DNA of 64,000 nucleotides, from the NCBI RefSeq assembly GCF_000332135.1, contig NZ_KB235896.1, positions 1,995,403 to 2,059,402 of the forward strand. The letters run 5' to 3'. A program made the position numbers and the translations under genes. Below the pieces are notes generated by a model that was not told where the DNA came from, made no database searches, and saw only the letters and a program-made list of their open reading frames with translations. Positions within the stretch are counted from its first letter, which is position 1. Each line of letters begins with the position of its first letter. Shown one piece after another: positions 10,279 to 18,880 of this stretch. The DNA is from Anabaena sp. PCC 7108 (GTDB lineage: Bacteria > Cyanobacteriota > Cyanobacteriia > Cyanobacteriales > Nostocaceae).

Positions 10279-11772
10279 ATGAATCGCCGAGTTAAACCAG
10301 AATACTTATTATTAGGCATCCTAATTATTATTGCCTTAATGCTGCGTGTGGGGATGGCTGTAAAATTCCCAAATATATTTTGGGCAGATGAAATTTTCCA
10401 ATCCTTAGAACCTGCACATAGATTAGCTTTTGGTCATGGTATCGTTACCTGGGAATTTAGAGATGGTATTCGTTCTTGGGTATTACCAGGGATTTTAGCA
10501 GGTGTTATGAGTCTCACGTCATGGATGGGAGAAGGTTCTACTGGATATTTAATAGGAGTTAATATATTTTTATCTTTACTCTCCCTCAGTAATATCTTAG
10601 TTGCTTATTTATGGGGCAAAAAAATAGGAGGAACAATTACAGCTTTTATTTGTGCTTTTATTTGTACTATCTGGTTTGAATTTATCTATTTTTCCCCCAA
10701 AGCTTTTACTGAAGTTGTCGCTACTCATTTTCTCTTACCTGGAGTTTATTTAGGAGTTGAAAAAAATTCATTTTCATCTAGAAATCGTCTGTGTCTATCG
10801 GGATGTTTGTTGGGCATATCTCTAGCATTAAGAATTCATTTTATCCCAGCTATATTATTTACAGTAGTCTACATTTGTAGAAAAGATTGGCGTAATAAAT
10901 GGTTGCCAATGATGTTAGGTATGATCGCTCCCATACTCATCTTTGGAACTGTAGATGGTTTCACATGGTCTTATCCTTTTCAATCTTTTTGGTTAAATAT
11001 TTGGGTAAATCTTGTAGAAGGGAGAAGTAAACTTTATGGAGTTTCTCCTTGGTATGAATATTTTATTTTCTTATTTAAAAGTTGGTCTTGGTTATCCCTC
11101 CCTATTATTATTCTCGCGCTTATAGGTTCACGTCGTCTTCCTCTTTTAGCATGGTCAGCTTTAATTATTATTTTGTCTCACAGTTTGTTAGCTCATAAAG
11201 AATATCGTTTTATTTATCCAGCATTACCAATGGTAATGATATTAGCAGGAATAGGAACATCAGAATTAGTTTTAAGTCTGTCACGCAGATGGGATTCACT
11301 ACCAAAAAAAATTATAGCAATATTCCTCTGTCTTGCTCTTTGGACTACGACTTCTATTGCTCTATTAAGCAGATTTAATATTTATAATTCTTTGAGTTTT
11401 TCTACTTTTGGAACTAATTTAGAAATTACACATTTGTATGGCGTAACTAATAATTTATTAGCTTTACAAAGTTTAAGTACACATAAAAATGTCTGCGGGT
11501 TGGGGCTTTGGGGTATTAATTGGGCTTTATCAGGAGGATATACCTATTTTCATCAAAATGTTCCTATATATCCAGTTGAGAAAGCAGCAGATTTCGCAGA
11601 GCTAAAAGCAGGTTTTAACTACATTATTGGTAATATTTCCATACCATCTCAATATCAAAACTATACTTTACAAAAATGTTGGCAAGGGACTTGTGTTTAT
11701 AAGCGTCCAGGTTCTTGTAGCCAAATTATGGAACGTGATATTAATTCTGTTCTCAAAAAATCGGGAAATTAG
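10279..11772 (+). CDS. ALG9/GT22-like mannosyltransferase family protein
   Basis: About 497 residues, polytopic. NIFWADEIFQSLEPAH near residue 35 carries the conserved acidic pair of the first loop. It is followed by TWEFRDGIRSWVLPG, which mirrors the WEY-x-IRSWLYP motif of ALG9/PIG-B/GT22 enzymes, and later by HKEYRFIYPALPM, matching the family HKE-x-RF motif. GT22 enzymes use polyprenyl-phosphate mannose. It is the fourth GT-C enzyme in 8 kb and lies 48 bases upstream of dxr in the same direction. Whether it uses mannose here is unknown. Confidence 0.82.
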   Translation: MNRRVKPEYLLLGILIIIALMLRVGMAVKFPNIFWADEIFQSLEPAHRLAFGHGIVTWEFRDGIRSWVLPGILAGVMSLTSWMGEGSTGYLIGVNIFLSLLSLSNILVAYLWGKKIGGTITAFICAFICTIWFEFIYFSPKAFTEVVATHFLLPGVYLGVEKNSFSSRNRLCLSGCLLGISLALRIHFIPAILFTVVYICRKDWRNKWLPMMLGMIAPILIFGTVDGFTWSYPFQSFWLNIWVNLVEGRSKLYGVSPWYEYFIFLFKSWSWLSLPIIILALIGSRRLPLLAWSALIIILSHSLLAHKEYRFIYPALPMVMILAGIGTSELVLSLSRRWDSLPKKIIAIFLCLALWTTTSIALLSRFNIYNSLSFSTFGTNLEITHLYGVTNNLLALQSLSTHKNVCGLGLWGINWALSGGYTYFHQNVPIYPVEKAADFAELKAGFNYIIGNISIPSQYQNYTLQKCWQGTCVYKRPGSCSQIMERDINSVLKKSGN

Positions 11773-11820
11773 TAGCCGCAGCAATTTATATTTAAAATTA
11801 ACGTTAATTATTAAAAAATT

Positions 11821-13017
11821 GTGAAAGCTATTACTCTCCTGGGTTCTACTGGCTCAATTGGTACTCAAACCTTAGATATCGTCGCTGAACACCCTGATAA
11901 ATTCCGAATCGTCGGATTAGCTGCGGGACGGAATGTGGAGTTATTCGCGGCGCAAATTCGCCAGTTTCGTCCCCAAATTGCGGCCATTTCTGCTGCGGAC
12001 AAATTACCAGAACTCAAAGAAGCTATTAAAGACCTCAATCCTCAACCCATTTTATTGGCTGGGGAAGCGGGAGTGATAGAAGTTGCGCGTTATGGTGATG
12101 CTCAGTCCGTTGTAACGGGTATTGTTGGTTGTGCGGGTTTATTACCAACTATTGCAGCTATTGAAGCGGGTAAGGATATAGCTTTAGCTAATAAAGAAAC
12201 TATCATTGCCGGCGCTCCTGTGGTGTTACCTTTGGTGGAAAAACACGGAGTGAAACTATTACCAGCAGATTCCGAGCATTCCGCTATTTTTCAATGTCTG
12301 CAAGGTGTTCCTAAAGATGGCTTAAAAAAGATATTACTCACGGCTTCTGGTGGTGCTTTTCGTGATTGGCCTGTGGAAAAATTACCAGAGGTAAAAGTTG
12401 CTGATGCTATTAAACATCCTAACTGGTCAATGGGGCGAAAAATCACTGTAGATTCGGCGACTTTGATGAATAAAGGTTTGGAAGTAATTGAGGCTCATTA
12501 TTTGTTTGGAGTAGATTACGACAACATTGAAATTGTCATTCATCCTCAAAGTATTATTCACTCTTTAATTGAGTTACAAGATACTTCGGTTTTAGCTCAA
12601 CTGGGTTGGCCAGATATGCGTTTACCTTTGCTTTATGCTTTATCTTGGCCGGAACGAATTTACACTAATTGGGAAAGATTGAATTTAGTAAAATCTGGTG
12701 ATTTAACTTTCCGTGAACCAGATCATAAAAAGTATCCTTGCATGGGTTTAGCTTATGCTGCGGGTCGGGCTGGTGGTTCTATGCCGGCGGTTTTGAATGC
12801 AGCAAATGAGCAAGCTGTGGCGTTGTTTTTAGAAGAGAAAATTCACTATTTGGATATTGCGAAGTGTATTGAATTTGTGTGCGATAGTCATCAAAATGAT
12901 AATAAACAAAATCCATCTTTAGATGACATATTAGCAGCAGATCAATGGGCTAGACAAGAAGTTTTCACAGCTACAGAAAAATTAGCAACTCAGCCACAGA
13001 TAATTTCTGTTGGTTAA
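11821..13017 (+). CDS. dxr: 1-deoxy-D-xylulose 5-phosphate reductoisomerase
   Basis: About 398 residues, the normal length. The N-terminal NADPH site is [17 protein letters not shown]. The catalytic region includes [27 protein letters not shown] (metal ligands D and E), [10 protein letters not shown] and [20 protein letters not shown], with [11 protein letters not shown] after it. The enzyme makes 2-C-methyl-D-erythritol 4-phosphate, the committed step of the MEP isoprenoid pathway that feeds carotenoids, phytol and quinones. The start is GTG at 11821. A strong terminator follows at 13029. Confidence 0.97.
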   Translation: MKAITLLGSTGSIGTQTLDIVAEHPDKFRIVGLAAGRNVELFAAQIRQFRPQIAAISAADKLPELKEAIKDLNPQPILLAGEAGVIEVARYGDAQSVVTGIVGCAGLLPTIAAIEAGKDIALANKETIIAGAPVVLPLVEKHGVKLLPADSEHSAIFQCLQGVPKDGLKKILLTASGGAFRDWPVEKLPEVKVADAIKHPNWSMGRKITVDSATLMNKGLEVIEAHYLFGVDYDNIEIVIHPQSIIHSLIELQDTSVLAQLGWPDMRLPLLYALSWPERIYTNWERLNLVKSGDLTFREPDHKKYPCMGLAYAAGRAGGSMPAVLNAANEQAVALFLEEKIHYLDIAKCIEFVCDSHQNDNKQNPSLDDILAADQWARQEVFTATEKLATQPQIISVG

Positions 13018-13028
13018 ATATTTCCATC

Positions 13029-13072
13029 ATCCTACACTCATCCTATCAGGTGCAGTGTAGGATTATTTTTTA
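13029..13072 (+). terminator. Intrinsic terminator after dxr
   Basis: A 10-bp perfect stem, ATCCTACACT paired with AGTGTAGGAT, with a 15-base loop, is followed by TATTTTTT. It lies 11 bases after the dxr stop. Confidence 0.85.
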
Positions 13073-13287
13073 AGAAAATAATGTAAATTATCATAAAAAC
13101 TAGAATATTCAACTAGTCTAACGTTATTATATACACTATAATCAAATCAGCATAAGCACCCAAATAAGTCTGAGAATATTACAACCTCAGTCAAAGCCAA
13201 AGAGCAATTTTTAGAGTGCATTAAAGTGCAAGTGATTTTTTAAGTAAAATCACTGAAGAATTTATATTATTCAATACTGGATAGACT

Positions 13288-14121
13288 ATGGCTAAAATGC
13301 AACTGCATTTCAACGGTAATTTTTCTCTTAAAAAAGAAGAAATTAAGAGAATACTTGATGCTGCTTCTGAAAAAGAAGGCTTAAAAGATACTTTACCAAA
13401 TCTGATGACAAAAACAGGTTTAGGTAATGCTAAAGTTGGTAAAATTAAAAGTTGGGCAATTAGAGCAGGTTTAGTTAAAGATAATTATTTAAGTCCAGAA
13501 GGAAAAATAGTTTTAAAACATGATCCTTATTTAAAATCAATCATTACTGATTGGTTAATGCACTTTTATTTAAGTTTTGGTACTCAAGGTTTAAATAAAA
13601 TCCCAGAAAATCCTGCTGAATGGGGAGGTTGGACTTATTTTATTTATACTTTTCTCCCTGAAAATTCAACTTTTAGTAAAAATGATTTATTTCAAAATAG
13701 TATTCCTATATTTGAAGAACTAGATAAAGAAATTCCTAAAAGAATCAAGTATGTTTTAAGAGCTTATGTTGAACAACAAGCATTAGCTAATTGTCAATTT
13801 ATCCAAGAAATCAAAACAGATACATATCAAACAGGAAAAGCTAAACTTCCTAATACTTATTTGATAGGTTATTTTTTAGCTAAACTGTGGGAACGAGATT
13901 TTAATCAGGAAACTTCTGTATTAACTGATGATATTTTTGCTCAAAGGATGGGAATTTTACCAGTTTTAGGTATTCAATCTGAAACTTTACAACAACATCT
14001 GAATAGAATGGAATCTTTAGGAATTATTGAACAAAGACGCACCGTTTTACCTTATCAAATTATTCGTCGTTGGGATGATGCTTTAACTTTATTGGAAAAA
14101 GCTTATGTCAACAATAAATAA
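13288..14121 (+). CDS. DUF4007-family protein, possible defence component
   Basis: About 277 residues, soluble. It begins with LHFNGNFSLKKEEIKRIL and then GLGNAKVGKIKSWAIRAGLV, a small DNA-binding-like module. The middle has WLMHFYLS and WGGWTYFIYTFLP, and the C-terminus a winged-helix-like tail (LQQHLNRMESLGIIEQRR). I recognise this as DUF4007, a family I recall, without having checked, near phosphorothioation- and BREX-type defence genes. The next gene starts at 14105, overlapping this stop by 17 bases, so the two were translationally coupled; that gene is a broken BrxL-like ATPase. Function is unknown. Confidence 0.7.
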   Translation: MAKMQLHFNGNFSLKKEEIKRILDAASEKEGLKDTLPNLMTKTGLGNAKVGKIKSWAIRAGLVKDNYLSPEGKIVLKHDPYLKSIITDWLMHFYLSFGTQGLNKIPENPAEWGGWTYFIYTFLPENSTFSKNDLFQNSIPIFEELDKEIPKRIKYVLRAYVEQQALANCQFIQEIKTDTYQTGKAKLPNTYLIGYFLAKLWERDFNQETSVLTDDIFAQRMGILPVLGIQSETLQQHLNRMESLGIIEQRRTVLPYQIIRRWDDALTLLEKAYVNNK

Positions 14122-14272
14122 TCTATCTCTTCAAGATGCAAAACCAACAGATAAACCTCATTTACTATTGTGGGATAATCCTAATGATTTGGAAATCACT
14201 CAACTTTTATTTAAAAATAATGCTCAACTTGTAAGTTATCGAAATAACTTATTAAGTCGCGTTGATAAGTAG
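14105..14272 (+). pseudogene. N-terminal fragment of the interrupted BrxL-like gene
   Basis: ATG at 14105 overlaps the end of the DUF4007 gene and opens a 55-codon frame (MSTINNLSLQDAKPTDK and onward) that runs into the left end of the IS630 element and stops at 14270. If the element and one copy of its TA duplication are removed, the frame continues toward the BrxL-like part at 15347 but needs one extra base, most simply in the A-run at 15337-15341, to join it. I therefore read this as the 5' piece of that gene. The peptide itself matches no family I know. Confidence 0.55.
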
Positions 14273-15328
14273 TTAGACAAAATTAATTACATAGTTTTCT
14301 CCAAATTCTCTCAGAATTTTTCCAATCTTTGTAAGCATCTATAGGAATCCATTCATACTTAATAAATCGCCACAAAATTTCAATTAAATTCAAATGAGGG
14401 GAATAAGTAGGCAATTCAAAAATAGTAATATTACGCTCTTTCCATTCTTCAATTTTTTCAAAAATAGCATCACTAGTATGAATAGATGCTTGATCTACGA
14501 CAATAAATGTTGGCTTATTTACTGTAACAAAAAAAGTATCAATACAAGCAATAACTACATCAGAGTTAATGGTTTGATATGAAACATAAGATTTAAGCTC
14601 ATTTCGTTTATTCATGATTCCTAATACATTTAACCGCCGACTACGACAACTCGAAATATTTAATTGTTCCCCGATATCTTGCCACGCATAAGGGACAGAA
14701 GGAATTAGACAAAATCCTGATTCATCTAAATAATATAAATCAATTTCTCCCTTTTTATCCAATAGCTCTAATTTTTCTAATTGCACCTTTTTTTCTTGAT
14801 ATACTTGAGCTTCAGGCTTTCCTCCTACCGCTCTACGCATTCGATGCCAACTCATTTTTAATCTTTTTAATATTCTTTTAACTGTTTTTTTACTGCTTTT
14901 AATTCCCAATTCTTCTTCGATTTTTTGAACAACTTGTTTTAATTGCCTTGGATTTTCTTTTACTAATTCCTTAATTTTTTGTTCTTGTTCAGGATTGAAT
15001 TTGGATTTAGCTCCCCTCCCTGATTTATTATATAATCCCACCATGCTTTCTGATTCCCATCTATCAAACCAGTTATAAATAGTTTTGTAACTTACTTGAA
15101 AAATTTTCATCAGTTCCTCTATTTTTACTCCTTGATTTGCTAGGATTAGACAATGCGCTCTTTGCCGTACTTGATGATGTCGACTTTGACGATAAATCCG
15201 CTCTAATAATTTAGCGGATAAAGGGTTTATTTCTCGAATAAATATCATTTTATTAAATATCAGAATATACTCATTATATCTTAATATTTTATGTTAGTTA
15301 TTTGTGTAATTAATTCTGTCCATGTACT
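14268..15328. mobile_element. IS630-family insertion sequence
   Basis: Both ends were found by eye. The left end reads AGTAGTTAGACAAAATTAAT and the right end, on the other strand, AGTACATGGACAGAATTAAT, giving imperfect terminal inverted repeats of about 24 bp. Each end is flanked by TA (14266-14267 and 15329-15330), the 2-bp target duplication of the IS630/Tc1 group; the original target would be GATATC. The element is about 1.06 kb with one transposase gene on the minus strand and sits inside the BrxL-like gene. Confidence 0.82.
14283..15248 (-). CDS. IS630-family transposase
   Basis: About 321 residues in one uninterrupted frame. The N-terminus is a helix-turn-helix of the HTH_29/IS630 type (VSYKTIYNWFDRWESES) followed by a winged-helix part (SSKKTVKRILKRLKMSWHRM). 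The DDE catalytic residues are visible in YYLDESGF, FIVVDQASIH and YSPHLNLIEILWRFIK. It fills almost all of the element and is slightly shorter at its C-terminus than many relatives, so activity is likely but not certain. It is transcribed against the host gene it interrupts. Confidence 0.92.
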   Translation of the reverse strand: MIFIREINPLSAKLLERIYRQSRHHQVRQRAHCLILANQGVKIEELMKIFQVSYKTIYNWFDRWESESMVGLYNKSGRGAKSKFNPEQEQKIKELVKENPRQLKQVVQKIEEELGIKSSKKTVKRILKRLKMSWHRMRRAVGGKPEAQVYQEKKVQLEKLELLDKKGEIDLYYLDESGFCLIPSVPYAWQDIGEQLNISSCRSRRLNVLGIMNKRNELKSYVSYQTINSDVVIACIDTFFVTVNKPTFIVVDQASIHTSDAIFEKIEEWKERNITIFELPTYSPHLNLIEILWRFIKYEWIPIDAYKDWKNSERIWRKLCN

Positions 15329-15346
15329 TATCGCTCAAAAACATGG

Positions 15347-16159
15347 ATGTTAACTCGCTTAATTCCCTTAGTTGAACCTAATTATCATCTGATAGAATTA
15401 GCACCTAAAGGAACAGGAAAAAGTTTTGTTTATGAAAATATTAATAATAAAGTTTCTGTAATTAGTGGAGGAAAAGTAACTCCTTCTCAATTATTTATTA
15501 ATGGAAAAACTAAAGAAGTTGGTTTATTAGGACGTTACGATGTAGTTGTTTTAGATGAAATTCAAAGTTTAACATTTGACAATCCTGATGAAATTATTGG
15601 ACCTTTAAAAACCTATCTTGCTAATGGACGTTATAATCGTTCAGGATTTGCTGATATTGCTAGTGATTGTTCCTTAGTATTATTAGGTAATATTGAACTT
15701 GATGAATATCAACGTCCTAAAAATAAATATAATTTAATGGCTAATCTACCTAAATTTTTCTCAGAAACAGCTTTTTTAGATCGTTTTGCTGGTATTTTAC
15801 CTGGTTGGGAAATTCCTAAATTTAAAAGGGAGATGATAGCTAATCAAATCGGTTTAAAAATGGATTTTTTTGGAGAAGCGTTATTATCTTTAAGAAAAGA
15901 TGGTAGTTTTTATCAATATGTTCAACAACATACTCAATTTGATCATCATACTACTATTCGAGATCAACAAGCAATTCTCAAAACAGCATCAGGATTTTTA
16001 AAATTACTTTATCCTCATCTTGAATTAACTTTACAAGATTATCAACGTGATTGTTTAGAACCTGCTAGAGAACTTCGTCAACAAATTAGAAATTTACTAC
16101 ATAACTTAGATGATGAATTTAAGCAATCTGAAAAAGATATTTATGTTGATGTCAAATGA
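15347..16159 (+). pseudogene. BrxL-like (Lon-related) AAA+ ATPase, 5'-truncated by IS630
   Basis: About 270 residues from an internal ATG. The open frame itself extends up to a stop at 15311-15313. The sequence is the ATPase core of the BrxL family (BREX Lon-like protein): LTRLIPLVEPNYHLIELAPK, Walker A PKGTGKS, VISGGKVTPSQLFING, Walker B YDVVVLDEIQSL, LKTYLANGRYNRSG, LVLLGNIELDE, ETAFLDRFAGILPGWE and a final helical part. BrxL proteins are usually 450 residues or more, with an N-terminal region before the ATPase and often a Lon-like C-terminal domain; neither is present here. The 5' part is probably the 55-codon piece at 14105. No other BREX genes (pglX, pglZ, brxC) are in the window. Confidence 0.78.
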
Positions 16160-16293
16160 TTTTTTAATTTAAAGTAAAAATTGAATTTAATAAAACTTTA
16201 ATGAAATTTTTATAAATAAACTAAATTATTCGACATTTTCGCCTATAATAAATGGCTTAATTTAACAACAGTAATTTTCAAGGATGTAATATT

Positions 16294-16491
16294 ATGATCA
16301 TTACCTTAATAGTTGCTTGGATAATATTTGTTATACTTTGGAAATTAGTAAAAACCACTATCAAAACTGCTATTACTTTTGCAGCGATAGTGGTTTTATT
16401 ATACTTTGGTTTTGGGATTACACCCCAAGATATTTGGCATAAACTATCTGAAATTACTCAAAATATTTCTCAAATATCTGTACGTAATTAA
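16294..16491 (+). CDS. Small membrane protein, unknown
   Basis: 65 residues with two hydrophobic segments (about residues 1-18 and 25-42) separated by a basic KLVKTTIKTA loop, then a short amphipathic tail. ATG with AAGGA about 10 bases upstream (caAGGAtgtaatattATG). It lies between the broken BrxL-like gene and a thioesterase and converges on the latter. I do not recognise a family; length and start signals make a real gene likely. Confidence 0.6.
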   Translation: MIITLIVAWIIFVILWKLVKTTIKTAITFAAIVVLLYFGFGITPQDIWHKLSEITQNISQISVRN

Positions 16492-16526
16492 TCCCAGTTC
16501 ATAACCATTAATTTGGCATTGATTAC

Positions 16527-17021
16527 TTAGTTTGATGTAGTAATTTTCGCCAATGCGGCTTTAAATGTGGGAGGTAGCTGACGCATAATTTTACCCCTTT
16601 CACGGTCTAATGCAACTAGCGTAACTTGGGCAGTCAGATATAATTGCTGCTCATCAGGTGAAACAATCTTATAATCCCAGTTAATTCTGACACCCGTTAC
16701 CTCAGCCATACGGGTTTTTATCACTGCCATCATCCCTAATTGAAGTGACCGATGATAGCGTACTGACAATTCTACAACAGGCAAATCACAGCCTAAAGCT
16801 ACTAAATCAGCAAAGTCAATTCCAATTGAGCGCAAACACTCTACCCGCGCTTCTTCCATCCAAGTTAAATAAGTACCATGCCAAACAATACCTCCATAAT
16901 CGGTGTGGTGAGGCTGCACTCTGACAGGATATTCAAACCAATTATCAAATTCCGCTGTCGTCACCCTGTCAATGGCGCTAATTGGTGGTAATTGTGGTTG
17001 ATTTGGTGTTTCTTCAGACAT
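16527..17021 (-). CDS. Hotdog-fold acyl-CoA thioesterase (4HBT/YbgC type)
   Basis: About 164 residues from the ATG at 17021; a TTG at 17051 would add 10. The hotdog domain covers most of the protein, with the active-site segment HHTDYGGIVWHGTYLTWMEE (conserved Asp then G-x-V) and a central helix (ARVECLRSIGIDF). Relatives hydrolyse acyl- or aroyl-CoA esters in the cytoplasm. It differs clearly from the cyanobacterial DHNA-CoA thioesterase in phylloquinone synthesis as I remember it, so I do not assign that role. Substrate unknown. Confidence 0.85.
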   Translation of the reverse strand: MSEETPNQPQLPPISAIDRVTTAEFDNWFEYPVRVQPHHTDYGGIVWHGTYLTWMEEARVECLRSIGIDFADLVALGCDLPVVELSVRYHRSLQLGMMAVIKTRMAEVTGVRINWDYKIVSPDEQQLYLTAQVTLVALDRERGKIMRQLPPTFKAALAKITTSN

Positions 17022-17262
17022 CTTTAATCTTTTGAGTAGCAACTTTGACAAGCTACTGAATAATTTGTTTGATTACATGGGTAATAGGTTAAATTCCTTC
17101 CCATTAGATTTTAGCAGACGCTGAAAAACACTTGACAAATCAGTAAAAAGACAGTCTATTTACGGTAACGGTGAATAGGTAATAGGTGTTCAAGAATTAA
17201 GCCCCATTACCTTTTTCCCAATTACCAACAAGTACAACCCATTTGCCATCGATTTTAACAAC

Positions 17263-17607
17263 TTAAGACTTTTTGACAAGGGTCTTACTGCCCAGAGAAG
17301 TTTGCATGGACTGCTTGACAAGATTAGCTAGTTCCTGCAATTGGTGAATTGCTTCTGCACCTTCTAATTTCATTAGCTCGCGGTCATCCCGCATTTCTGT
17401 CCAAGTAATTCCGTAATCTGATACTAGAAAACGGATTAGGTGGCTGTCTCCCAAGCTCACCATAAATGAAGCACTATTCATTTGGTCGCCACAGGTATAG
17501 CAAGAAGCCAAATAACCGCTCCGCTCTAGTACTATCGCCAAGGCTTGTAGGTTCATTACCAAGTCTTGGACAAATTGTCTATGTTGATGTGCCAGTCTTA
17601 GAAACAC
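17263..17607 (-). CDS. DUF1815 conserved cyanobacterial protein
   Basis: 114 residues. The sequence (FVQDLVMNLQALAIVLERSG, YLASCYTCGDQMNSASFMVS, YGITWTEMRDDRELMKLEG) matches the highly conserved DUF1815 family, which I know only from cyanobacteria. Two cysteines are spaced C-x2-C (CYTC). No function is established. It stands alone with long non-coding DNA upstream. Confidence 0.88.
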   Translation of the reverse strand: MFLRLAHQHRQFVQDLVMNLQALAIVLERSGYLASCYTCGDQMNSASFMVSLGDSHLIRFLVSDYGITWTEMRDDRELMKLEGAEAIHQLQELANLVKQSMQTSLGSKTLVKKS

Positions 17608-18507
17608 TTTTTTCCTCCAGACACCATAGTCATTTGAGTTTCTTTTATATTTTCTTTAGATTTTCTCATTCTTTGATATTGTAAACTATTCATCACAATT
17701 ACCAGAGAACAGTAAAGTCTGTAATTGGGTAACTTGCTTAGGGTAGTGGATAACGATTTTATATGTCGTATCAAATTATTCAATTTGCAAGATGATAATT
17801 TCAGGAATAGTCCCCAAAATTAATATTGTCTCTAGACATTTTTGTCGTTGTTGCTCCTTACTTACAGCAATCAGCCTTCAGCGTAACTCAAATTTGGTAC
17901 TAGTCAACTACAAAAAAGCCGCATATTACACTTTTATAGGCAGTTTACAGCACCATTAGAGGTATTCGTTTACTCTAGCGCGACTTTTTAGATTTTTACT
18001 TCTATCTCTAGATTAGTGAAATTCTTCTTTACATTACTGAAGTCGTGCTGAATAAAAAAGTAAAATTAATTGCACCCAACAAGCAAAGGTCAGATAGAGA
18101 TTGATCTCAATTCCTGTTAAAAATCAATCATTAGGGCTGATGCAAGGACGCGGAGACACGGAGATTTTTGAATTACAAGTAGTAATTAAGCGAACTTGAT
18201 ACTATATCTTACAGCATCCTTAATATATCAATAGAAGACTATCAGGACTTACGCAACTGGCACATTGGTAGGGTGCGTCAGATATCAACAATCTGTTTAT
18301 TTGCAGAATTTATGCAGTCTGACGCACCCTACAACAGATTTTTAGTGTGACACTTGGGTAAGTCCTAACTATGTATTCTTCTCTGTGTGAGACAAAAAAG
18401 TTGTGGTTCATTTCACTCAAAATTCTTGTAATTATCCTTGCTGTAGGCTTTCTTAGAGAAGCCATCTAGAAGCATCCAGAGTCTCCGTGTAAGGAATACA
18501 GCAAGTA
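17608..18507. other. Non-coding region of 900 bases holding repeats
   Basis: No convincing gene. A 61-codon minus frame at 17598-17783 lacks any family signature. The region contains a complete MITE at 18243-18367 (separate entry) and, at about 18133-18205, a degenerate relative of the 104-bp element found at 32748 and 47291 (shared core GGACGCGGAGACACGGAGAT). Confidence 0.6.
18243..18367. mobile_element. MITE family 1, copy A
   Basis: 125 bp with ends CAGGACTTACGCAA and TTGGGTAAGTCCTA and an inner inverted repeat GGGTGCGTCAGA / TCTGACGCACCC. It is flanked by a perfect 5-bp duplication, ACTAT, at 18238-18242 and 18368-18372. It encodes no protein. Same orientation as copy D at 58403. Confidence 0.85.
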
Positions 18508-18723
18508 TCAATCTACTATTTGCCACCAACCGAAAGCCGGTCCAATAAACCGGATAGTTATCCATGCTACTACCATTAAACCAATGCCTATCCAAGCCCC
18601 ACGAGTAGTTAAATTCACAAATAGTTCGGCTTGAGATTTAGTGATGGGAACCCAAGGTAAGATAGGAGTGTCTTGACCGTATTGTTCGCCAAGTGTGGTT
18701 TTCCGACGTTTTGCTTCACCCAT
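18508..18723 (-). CDS. DUF2839 small membrane protein
   Basis: About 71 residues from the ATG at 18723. MGEAKRRKTTLGEQYGQD is the conserved start of the DUF2839 family of cyanobacteria and plastids. One hydrophobic segment (IGIGLMVVAWITIRFI) follows at residues 45-60. A TTG three codons upstream is less likely because family members begin with MGEAKRR. Function unknown. Confidence 0.87.
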   Translation of the reverse strand: MGEAKRRKTTLGEQYGQDTPILPWVPITKSQAELFVNLTTRGAWIGIGLMVVAWITIRFIGPAFGWWQIVD

Positions 18724-18880
18724 AATTAGCAATTAAAAATTCAATTTAGGTTCTTAGTATATCTTCCCAGGCATCAGGACATCTGTATCTTTTTTAAAAA
18801 TAAAGTTTGTCCTCATCGTCAAGGCAGTTGCTCTAAATCGATCATAGCTGTTGGTATGAGCCTGTGCTAGGGATAATCGA

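Noticed and set aside
13288-16159. A complete BREX system
   Set aside because: Only a BrxL-like ATPase part and DUF4007 are present; no PglX, PglZ, BrxA, BrxB or BrxC.
17598-17783. 61-codon minus frame upstream of the DUF1815 gene
   Set aside because: No family features and it overlaps the DUF1815 start region; likely chance.
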